Of a DNA stretch of 37,804 bases, positions 31,914-37,804 are shown piece by piece. Position 1 is the stretch's first letter; each line of letters starts with the position of its first letter. The position numbers were made by a program, and so were the translations under genes. Location of the stretch: NCBI GenBank assembly GCA_018712275.1, contig DVHI01000070.1, forward strand, positions 1-37,804, written 5' to 3'. This DNA is from Candidatus Coprenecus avistercoris. GTDB taxonomy: Bacteria; Bacteroidota; Bacteroidia; Bacteroidales; UBA932. Below the pieces are notes generated by a model. The model did no database searches. It worked only from the letters and a program-made list of their open reading frames with translations, and had not been told where the DNA came from.

Positions 31914-32704
31914 TGAAAAAGACATTTTTCCTGATACTGCTGCTGCTCCCTGCAGTTGCGGCATGGGGGCAGTATGTCCGCGGAGGAAACCGGCCGGCAT
32001 GGACAGAAGGATTCTTCCAGGAAGAGCAGAACTCTTATATCGAGGTAGTTTCCGCTTTCGGATACGACGAGGAGTCTGCCCGCAATAAAGCTGCCGAGGT
32101 AGCAATCTCGCGGCGCAATCTGGCCACAGGTGCGGAAATGAAGGTCCGGGTAAGCGGAGGAAACATCACTGTTGACGGGGACGGAAGTCTGATAGTCAAA
32201 TCGAGAATCGTAGACGAGTATATCGAGTATATGCCCGGTCAGGGCTACAGGGTTTACCTGCTGGTACAGACGGCGAAGAATCCCACATTGGATTTCGAGT
32301 CAGTCAATGTCACCGACAGATATCCCTTCTCCATGAGAGCCTTCGTTCCGGGAATGGCCCAGATACACAAGGGCAGTACCGGTAAGGGTATCGCATTTAT
32401 CTCGGCGGAAGTCGTGATGATCGGAGGTGTTGTGGCGTTTGAGTGCATGAGGTCCTACTACGATGGAAAAGTCAGTACGACCCACAATTCCGATGCCGTC
32501 AAGGCTTACATCGACAATGCCCGCGTGATGTCCGGTCTGCGCAACGGATTTATCGCCGGAGCTGTGGCGGTATATGTGTGGAACGTCATCGACGGCATCG
32601 TCGCCAAGGGTGAGCGGCACATCATGGTCGGAGAGGCTTCCTGCCGGATATCCCCTTACGTCGTTCCGGATTCGGGAGGAATAATGCTTACTCTGAATTT
32701 CTAA
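31913..32704 (+). CDS. LPP20-like plus DUF5683-like membrane protein
   Basis: The 263-residue protein starts at the overlapping ATG (31913) with a signal peptide (MKKTFFLILLLLPAVAAWG, cut near WGQ). Residues about 35-125 repeat the LPP20-like pattern of the previous gene (YIEVVSAFGYDEESARNKAA, then helix, then GYRVYLLVQTAKNP). The second half resembles DUF5683: FVPGMAQIHKGSTGKGIAF followed by membrane segments at about 158-182 (FISAEVVMIGGVVAFECM) and about 212-236 (NGFIAGAVAVYVWNVIDGIV). The end PYVVPDSGGIMLTLNF would be a terminal strand. It is co-transcribed with the lipoproteins on each side; an envelope role is likely but unknown. Confidence 0.7.
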   Translation: MKKTFFLILLLLPAVAAWGQYVRGGNRPAWTEGFFQEEQNSYIEVVSAFGYDEESARNKAAEVAISRRNLATGAEMKVRVSGGNITVDGDGSLIVKSRIVDEYIEYMPGQGYRVYLLVQTAKNPTLDFESVNVTDRYPFSMRAFVPGMAQIHKGSTGKGIAFISAEVVMIGGVVAFECMRSYYDGKVSTTHNSDAVKAYIDNARVMSGLRNGFIAGAVAVYVWNVIDGIVAKGERHIMVGEASCRISPYVVPDSGGIMLTLNF

Positions 32705-32732
32705 AACTTTTAATTATTATACCTTTTGAAGA

Positions 32733-34715
32733 ATGAAAAACTTACTCAAATACATCCTGATTTTTTCCGCAGCAGCGTTTCTCCTCTGGACCTGCAAAGA
32801 ACCGGAGTACGATATATTCGGTGCTGTCTATGGCACTGTTACTGATGCCGGGACGAAAGAGCCCGTGTCAGGGGCTCAGGTAATACTCTCGCCAGGTAAT
32901 CTGACGGCTGTAACCGGCAGCAGCGGAACTTACGAGTTCTTAGAACTGGAAGCCGGACAGTACAGACTGGCCGTATCGGCTCAGGACTACAATACGGACT
33001 CCCGCCAGGTGACCGTCGTCTCCGGTGAGAGGATTCTTTGCGACATGCAGCTCAGCCCGGTAAAACAGGAAGCGGGCATGGAACTTTCCAAGACCTCTCT
33101 GGACTTCGGCACTCAGTCCGACGAGCTTACTTTTGATATCAAGAATACCGGCAATGCCGGAGCTTTGGACTGGGCCATCACCAATCTCACCGCCGAGTGG
33201 CTTTCCGTCTCTCCTATGGAGGGCCGTGTGGATGTAGACAAATCCTCCAGTGTCAAGGTAACAATCGACCGCCGTCTGATAGACAAGGATGTCAGCACTA
33301 CGTTCAATGTGGAGGCTGCCGGAGGTTCACAGGCCGTAAAAGTATCCGTCCGCTTCGATGACGGCAGCACCGGCAAAGCCAAAATGAGACTGTCCGCCAC
33401 TCAGCTGGATTTCGGTACGGAGCACTCTGAAATGACTTTTGACGTCATCAATGACGGTATCTCAGAAGACTTGACATGGAACATTTCCGAAATTACTGCG
33501 GACTGGCTCTCCGTCACTCCCATGAACGGCACCACTGCCGCCGGCAAGTCCTCCAGCGTCAAGGTGATGGTCAACCGAAGTGCGATAACCGAGGAGGCAG
33601 TAAGTTCTGTAATCACCGTCAATGCAGAGGGCGCATCTGAGTCAGTGGAAGTAACAGTCAGACAGACTGAAGAAGAAAAGCCTCAGCTGGAGCTGTCCGT
33701 CACACAGCTGGATTTCGGTACAGACTACAGCGAGTTGTCCTTCGAAATCAGAAATACTGCGGAGACTGTCAGCATGGACTGGGAAATAACGGATGTAAGT
33801 GCCGGATGGCTCAGTTTCAGCCGGACAAGCGGAACTACAGACGCCGGTGCACAGACCAGCGTAATCGCACGGGTTGACAGGACTCTCATCACCTCCGATG
33901 CAAACACAGTATTTACAGTAGAGGCCGAAGGAGGTCAGTCCAAATCAGTCAATGTCTCCGTGAAATATGAAAACGGCAATGAAGACCCGGAAGAACCAGG
34001 AGGTGAGGGTACGGAAGATGTAACAGCCGGTCTTTACGTATACTACAAGTTTGAAGACGATTTCGACGATGCATCGGGGAATGATGTCCACGGATTCGGC
34101 AGCAACAGTCCTGAATTTACGGATGGTGTTCAGTCCGGTTCCAAGGCAGTGAGGTTCCAGCGTACCCAGAACAGCTGCATGACCGTGCCTTCACCGATCA
34201 TAGATTCCAGGAACATGACGATTTCATTCTGGGCCAAAGACCTCGCGGATGGAAATATTTTCTATATGGTCTCCTCGTATGACAACGATCCGATGTTCTC
34301 CCTGAGCATGAGCGGCGGCTCCCTGAAATTTGTCGTAACCCGTTATGATGTATGGTATCAGTACGACAATATGAGGGCTTTCTCCCACGTAAACCTGAGT
34401 GACGGAAACTGGCACCACATCGTTCTGACTTCCGATTTCAACCAGACAACATACGCCAAGATTACCACAACGCTGTATGTTGACGGACAGAAAATGGATA
34501 TAGTCACCGAAGACGCCAATCCCTTCAGCGAGGACGGCAACTCGTCCCAGTCCAGCTACGGTACCGGCACCAAATTCGTAATGGGCGGAGAAGTCAAGAT
34601 ATCCTCCAGCAAAACACTGAACGGTGCCAATATGGTCATCGACAACTTCCGTGTTTACGATACCCGGATACTGAGCGACGCAGAGATCAAGCAGATTTAC
34701 GATTTTGAGCGCTGA
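32733..34715 (+). CDS. Multidomain surface lipoprotein: CarboxypepD-like, three BACON-like repeats, LamG
   Basis: The 660-residue protein has a lipoprotein signal (ILIFSAAAFLLWTC, Cys about 21). Domain order: a carboxypeptidase-regulatory-like sandwich (about 28-108, GTVTDAGTKEPVSGAQVIL), three about 100-residue repeats (starting near 116, 219 and 320, each with LDFGT near its start and AEWLSVSPMEG- or ADWLSVTPMNG-like in the middle), then an acidic linker and a LamG/concanavalin-like domain (about 430-660: YYKFEDDFDDASGNDVHGFG, GNWHHIVLTSDF, MVIDNFRVYDTRILSDAEIK). The repeats resemble BACON domains, which bind glycans or space catalytic parts away from the membrane. No catalytic domain is visible, so it is likely an adhesin or glycan binder. 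It follows the preceding gene by 28 bases. Confidence 0.8.
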   Translation: MKNLLKYILIFSAAAFLLWTCKEPEYDIFGAVYGTVTDAGTKEPVSGAQVILSPGNLTAVTGSSGTYEFLELEAGQYRLAVSAQDYNTDSRQVTVVSGERILCDMQLSPVKQEAGMELSKTSLDFGTQSDELTFDIKNTGNAGALDWAITNLTAEWLSVSPMEGRVDVDKSSSVKVTIDRRLIDKDVSTTFNVEAAGGSQAVKVSVRFDDGSTGKAKMRLSATQLDFGTEHSEMTFDVINDGISEDLTWNISEITADWLSVTPMNGTTAAGKSSSVKVMVNRSAITEEAVSSVITVNAEGASESVEVTVRQTEEEKPQLELSVTQLDFGTDYSELSFEIRNTAETVSMDWEITDVSAGWLSFSRTSGTTDAGAQTSVIARVDRTLITSDANTVFTVEAEGGQSKSVNVSVKYENGNEDPEEPGGEGTEDVTAGLYVYYKFEDDFDDASGNDVHGFGSNSPEFTDGVQSGSKAVRFQRTQNSCMTVPSPIIDSRNMTISFWAKDLADGNIFYMVSSYDNDPMFSLSMSGGSLKFVVTRYDVWYQYDNMRAFSHVNLSDGNWHHIVLTSDFNQTTYAKITTTLYVDGQKMDIVTEDANPFSEDGNSSQSSYGTGTKFVMGGEVKISSSKTLNGANMVIDNFRVYDTRILSDAEIKQIYDFER

Positions 34716-34806
34716 TTCCCGCGTTTATTTTGAGAACATACCTAATTCCCTCCCTCACCGGCAACATCGAGGAGTGGAAAGTGGCGTAAAAAGTAAGTAT
34801 TTGTCC

Positions 34807-35796
34807 CTAGAAAAACAGTTCGGCCAGTTCATCTGCCGTAGCCGGTCCGAAATAGTCGGTCAGCGGCAGCGCGGACAGGGTGGTGAGTACGGCATCATGG
34901 GAGTGGGGCAGTCCGGTCAGGGCCTGCTCCACATCTTCTGTGGGGCGGGTGAAGAAGTAGTCGCCGCGGATGGAGCATGAACGGATGAGGCCGCCGGAGA
35001 CGTCGAGGGAGACCTCGAGGAAGCCCCAGGGGAAGCGGCGGGTCTGGTTGAGACCGTAACGGGGGGAATTGCCGTAGTTCCACTGCCAGGTGGAGTATTT
35101 TTCCCTGCGCAGCCGGTTTATGGCCGCCATCTCCTGTGCGGTGTAGCCGCGGAGAGTGTCCGTACCGCCTGCTATGTGGTCCTGGAGATAAGTGATGAAC
35201 TCCTCCACTGACATGGAGCGGTGCCGGGAGGGCAGATGCTCCGAGATGTTGGTGACACGCGAGCGGTTGGACTGCACGCTCTTGCCGATGAATTTCTCCG
35301 GGCGGGTGTTGAGAGCGCCCGAGAGGTCGGCCACGGAGGCGCAAAAGAGCAGGGTGCCGTGCTGCAGGACCCGGCCGCCGTGGACACAGACCGCATTGCC
35401 CGAGAACTTCCGGCCGCTGATGACTAGGTCGTTGCGCCCTTCGAGCGAGGCTTCCACCCCGAGTGAGCGCAGAGCCGAGATGACAGGAGCGGTGAAGCGC
35501 CTGAACATGGCCGCGGTGTCCTCCCCCTCCACCTTCCGGTCGATGAAGGTATAATTGACATTGCCCAGGTCGTGGAATACCGCGCCTCCGCCAGTGAGAC
35601 GGCGGACTACAGGTATGCCGCGTGTCCGGACATATTCCGAGTTGATTTCGGCGGCGGCATTCTGGTAGCGGCCGACGATGACCGAAGGGGCATTTCTCCA
35701 GAGGCGGAATACCGGTTCGGAGAGAGCTGTCAGGAGGTATTCCTCGGCGGCGAGGTTCCAGTAGGGGTCTATGGTGGAGTCTACGATGCAGAGCAT
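34807..35796 (-). CDS. lplA: Lipoate-protein ligase
   Basis: The 329-residue enzyme attaches free lipoate to the E2 and H proteins of oxo-acid dehydrogenases and the glycine cleavage system through lipoyl-AMP. The catalytic core (about 1-240) includes NLAAEEYLL, WRNAPSVIVGRYQN, the RRLTGGGAVFHDLGNVNYTF block and the lysine in GRKFSGNAVC. A C-terminal accessory domain (about 245-329) follows, as in E. coli LplA. It lies 13 bases downstream of the PAP2 gene and completes an obgE-PAP2-lplA unit. It is convergent with the lipoprotein operon, 91 bases apart; that gap shows no strong hairpin. Confidence 0.95.
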   Translation of the reverse strand: MLCIVDSTIDPYWNLAAEEYLLTALSEPVFRLWRNAPSVIVGRYQNAAAEINSEYVRTRGIPVVRRLTGGGAVFHDLGNVNYTFIDRKVEGEDTAAMFRRFTAPVISALRSLGVEASLEGRNDLVISGRKFSGNAVCVHGGRVLQHGTLLFCASVADLSGALNTRPEKFIGKSVQSNRSRVTNISEHLPSRHRSMSVEEFITYLQDHIAGGTDTLRGYTAQEMAAINRLRREKYSTWQWNYGNSPRYGLNQTRRFPWGFLEVSLDVSGGLIRSCSIRGDYFFTRPTEDVEQALTGLPHSHDAVLTTLSALPLTDYFGPATADELAELFF

Positions 35797-35809
35797 GTGG
35801 CGGTCGGGG

Positions 35810-36427
35810 CTATGAATATTTTCTGGAAATCAGGGACAATACCCATCGGTAGAGGCTGTAGACCGCAAAGGCGACCAACACTCCGGCGAGGGCGCCGCAG
35901 ACTACGTCCGTAGTGAAATGCTTGGCTAAGTAGATGCGGCTGAAGCCTATCAGCGCGGCCCAGGTCAGGATGCCGGCTGAATACCACCCGCGTCTGAATA
36001 TCAGGGCGGTGAGGGCTGCCATTCCGAAGGTGTTGGAGGCGTGGGCTGAGAAGAAGCCGTAGAGGCCGCCCCTGCCTTCCGGCAGATGGAGCAGGCTCTC
36101 TAACAGGGGGTCGTGGCTCGGGCGGGGACGGGCGACCCAGTCCTTTACCAGATTGGTTATCTGCTCGGTGAGACCGAAGCACAGCGCCACAGCCAGCACT
36201 CCGATGAGTCCTGTGAGCCAGAGCGGTATCCGGCTGCCGAGGCGGAATGCAGACGATTTCCGGCCGTACCATTTGGGGATGAACATCAGTGCGGCTATAA
36301 GCACGTACAGCGGAATCCACACCTTGCTCGACGATAGAAAGAGCATGATGCTGTCCAGGACCGGTGTGTGCAGGGCGTTGAGGTCCAGTGTGATGTCGTG
36401 GTCGAGCTGTATCAGCCAGTCTATCAT
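35810..36427 (-). CDS. PAP2 family membrane phosphatase
   Basis: The 205-residue protein has about five membrane segments and the three PAP2 signature motifs: KDWVARPRP (residues about 86-94, K-x6-RP), [11 protein letters not shown] near 115 (with SAHA in place of the usual SGH) and [13 protein letters not shown] near 158-170 (SR-x5-H-x3-D). Such enzymes dephosphorylate lipid phosphates such as undecaprenyl pyrophosphate or phosphatidylglycerol phosphate, with the active site facing the periplasm. The start overlaps the obgE stop by 4 bases, so translation is coupled. Substrate is unknown; recycling of the undecaprenyl carrier is plausible. Confidence 0.93.
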   Translation of the reverse strand: MIDWLIQLDHDITLDLNALHTPVLDSIMLFLSSSKVWIPLYVLIAALMFIPKWYGRKSSAFRLGSRIPLWLTGLIGVLAVALCFGLTEQITNLVKDWVARPRPSHDPLLESLLHLPEGRGGLYGFFSAHASNTFGMAALTALIFRRGWYSAGILTWAALIGFSRIYLAKHFTTDVVCGALAGVLVAFAVYSLYRWVLSLISRKYS

Positions 36428-37425
36428 ATCGCGCTGCGGTTAAGGGTGTTCCAGAGCAGGTCCTTGAGCTGCGGTATGTTCTCTCCGCTCACCGATGAGA
36501 AAAATATGGCGGGGATGCCCTCGGGCAGTTCCTTCTGCAGTCCGGCGCGGAGCTCGTCGTCCAGAATGTCGGCCTTGGAGATGCCGAGGACGCGGTCCTT
36601 GTCCAGCAGTTCCGGGTTGAACTGTTCCAGCTCGCCCAGGAGGGTGCGGTATTCGGCCCTTATATCCTTGGTGTCGGCGGGTATGACGAAAAGCAGCATG
36701 GAATTACGCTCGATATGCTTGAGGAATCTGAGTCCCAAGCCCTTGCCCTCATGCGCTCCCTCGATGATGCCAGGGATGTCGGCCATCACGAAAGAATGGT
36801 CGTCGCGGCAGGAGACGATGCCCAGGTTGGGCTCGAGGGTGGTAAAGGGATAGTCGGCGATCTTGGGCTTGGCTGCGGATACGGCTGAGAGTAGGGTCGA
36901 CTTGCCGGCATTGGGGAAGCCCACCAGACCTACATCGGCCAGCAGCTTGAGCTCGAGGATGAACCAGCCTTCGCGGCCAGGCTCTCCCTCCTGTGCGAAG
37001 CGGGGGGTCTGCATGGTGGCTGTCTTGAAGAAGTTGTTGCCCTTGCCTCCGCGGCCGCCGCGCACCAGGATTTCCTGCTGCCCCGGCTCGAGTATCTCGC
37101 AGAGCACCTCGCCCGTCTCGGCGTCCTTGGCGACAGTTCCGAGAGGGACTTCGAGGATGATGTCCTTGCCGTTGGCCCCGTGCCTGAGGCCTCCGCTGCC
37201 CGCTCCGCCGTGCTCGGCCTTGATGTGCTTTCGGTATTTGAGATGAATGAGGGTCCAGTACTGCGGGTCGCCCTTGAGGATGATATGACCTCCGCGGCCG
37301 CCGTCACCTCCGTCGGGCCCGCCCTTTGGGATGTACTTTTCGCGCCGCAGGTGGGTGGAGCCGTTGCCGCCGTTTCCCGAGGCGCAGAATATCTTTACGT
37401 AGTCTATAAAATTGCTGCCTGTCAT
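36424..37425 (-). CDS. obgE: GTPase Obg
   Basis: The 333-residue GTPase binds the 50S ribosomal subunit and links GTP level to ribosome assembly and growth control. The glycine-rich Obg domain (about 1-160: [29 protein letters not shown]) precedes the G domain: G1 GFPNAGKST near 169-177, switch with [12 protein letters not shown]3 DIPG near 216, G4 SKAD (a variant of NKxD) near 286 and G5 FSSVSGE near 314. The C-terminal OCT domain is absent, as is normal in Bacteroidota. Its stop overlaps the PAP2 start by 4 bases. The leader is long (about 240 bases) behind a TATCTTTG box. Confidence 0.98.
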   Translation of the reverse strand: MTGSNFIDYVKIFCASGNGGNGSTHLRREKYIPKGGPDGGDGGRGGHIILKGDPQYWTLIHLKYRKHIKAEHGGAGSGGLRHGANGKDIILEVPLGTVAKDAETGEVLCEILEPGQQEILVRGGRGGKGNNFFKTATMQTPRFAQEGEPGREGWFILELKLLADVGLVGFPNAGKSTLLSAVSAAKPKIADYPFTTLEPNLGIVSCRDDHSFVMADIPGIIEGAHEGKGLGLRFLKHIERNSMLLFVIPADTKDIRAEYRTLLGELEQFNPELLDKDRVLGISKADILDDELRAGLQKELPEGIPAIFFSSVSGENIPQLKDLLWNTLNRSAI

Positions 37426-37667
37426 AATTTTTTATCAATTAATACTATGAGTGGTTCTTTTGTGTTTTGGATGGGGTAAAAGCAACAAACTGGTAACAAA
37501 ATTCCCGTGTGTTTTGGCTGAGAACCATATCCATTAATTTGTAAGTTAATAGTGCTTCTCCGCGGATTTGGGTCGTTTTATCCGGGCGAAAACCGCGTAA
37601 CTTCAAAACAAACATCAAAGAACTTTCAGTTTAAATGTTCACTTTCCGCGGTAGAAAGTATCATAAT
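37426..37667 (-). other. Long leader of obgE
   Basis: About 240 bases on the minus strand between the predicted transcription start and the ATG contain no convincing frame. CGCGG/CCGCG pairing around 37557-37598 is possible, and GTTCTTTGATG (37623-37613) loosely resembles a boxA-like block of Bacteroidota rRNA leaders. No known riboswitch is recognised. Confidence 0.35.
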
Positions 37668-37673
37668 ATCTTG

Positions 37674-37681
37674 CAAAGATA
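37674..37681 (-). promoter_or_regulatory. -7 box of obgE
   Basis: TATCTTTG on the minus strand. It is the only good TAnnTTTG box ahead of obgE in the window; no TTG is found at the ideal -33 distance. Confidence 0.5.
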
Positions 37682-37722
37682 GAGATTCTTTTGATGTGCC
37701 GTTATGGTATTAGAAAAATATA

Positions 37723-37804
37723 ATGGCTATACGCAAAATTACCCCTAAATCGCATGGCGAATTCCGGCCAGAACAGGCGTTTTGCCGTCACTTAGCTGCA
37801 GTAC
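37723..37804 (+). CDS. Ambiguous edge frame, possibly the start of a plus-strand gene
   Basis: A plus-strand frame opens at the ATG at 37723 and remains open for 27 codons to the edge (MAIRKITPKSHGEF then RPEQAFCRHLAAV). Its third codon positions are not GC-rich as in the neighbours, so it may be accessory or chance. A competing minus-strand frame from the edge ends at TAG at 37745-37747 (last residues GKTPVLAGIRHAI) and might instead be the end of an upstream gene. No family is recognised for either and no plus-strand promoter box is seen. Confidence 0.25.
   Translation, partial: MAIRKITPKSHGEFRPEQAFCRHLAAV

Noticed and set aside
33079..33990. DNA repeat array or CRISPR
   Set aside because: The about 300-bp periodicity encodes protein repeats of the surface lipoprotein; unit sequences are diverged and there are no short palindromic repeats.
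37613..37623. rRNA operon leader
   Set aside because: Only a loose boxA-like match exists, and the downstream gene on that strand is obgE, not rRNA.

Overview
The window looks like a chromosomal segment of a high-GC member of the order Bacteroidales (phylum Bacteroidota). The support is: many -7 promoter boxes of the Bacteroidota form TAnnTTTG, almost no Shine-Dalgarno sequences, lineage-typical genes (DUF4290, DUF4252, LPP20-like and BACON-like proteins, an Obg without a C-terminal extension) and an FtsK-LolA pair. Genus cannot be fixed from sequence alone. Most genes are GC-rich, especially at third codon positions; the first ~1.8 kb and both window edges look more AT-rich and accessory.

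Layout. 1-1.8 kb: a cut-off antitoxin-like gene and a DUF234-type ATPase, both on the minus strand. 1.8-2.75 kb: a WYL-domain regulator behind a 10-bp inverted repeat that is probably its operator. 2.75-5.0 kb (minus): ECF sigma factor, probable anti-sigma factor, DUF4252 protein and an outer-membrane barrel, tightly packed. 5.06-10.16 kb (minus): a GH63-like lipoprotein and a secreted GH2 beta-galactosidase just upstream of the ECF genes. 10.3-14 kb: acyl-CoA/acetate CoA-transferase, enolase, rubredoxin and a NUDIX hydrolase, with clear terminators between them. 14-18 kb (minus): DUF4290 gene, ftsK, lolA-like gene. 18.1-21 kb: rfbD and rfbC in convergent overlap, hisS, and an initiator tRNA-Met with its own promoter and terminator. 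21.2-26 kb (plus): malic enzyme-phosphotransacetylase, a Bcp peroxiredoxin and a GH20 hexosaminidase. 26-29.75 kb (minus): a complete riboflavin operon ribD-ribE-ribBA-ribH under an FMN riboswitch. 29.8-30.9 kb: an orphan FrhB-like iron-sulfur protein. 31.0-34.7 kb (plus): a promoter, about 250 nt of strongly structured untranslated RNA, then three envelope genes (lipoprotein, LPP20/DUF5683-like protein, multi-repeat LamG lipoprotein). 34.8-37.4 kb (minus): obgE, PAP2 phosphatase, lplA. The last 380 bases hold the obgE leader and promoter and one ambiguous edge frame.

Most genes are core metabolism (riboflavin, glycolysis, dTDP-rhamnose, lipoylation, protein synthesis) mixed with the glycan-degrading and envelope functions usual in gut Bacteroidales. 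The parts least explained by known biology are the structured RNA plus envelope operon at 31-34.7 kb, the riboswitch expression platform at 29.5 kb, the possibly leaderless ECF promoter at 5.0 kb, and the back-to-back promoter dyad at 19.55 kb. No CRISPR array, insertion sequence or prophage was seen.
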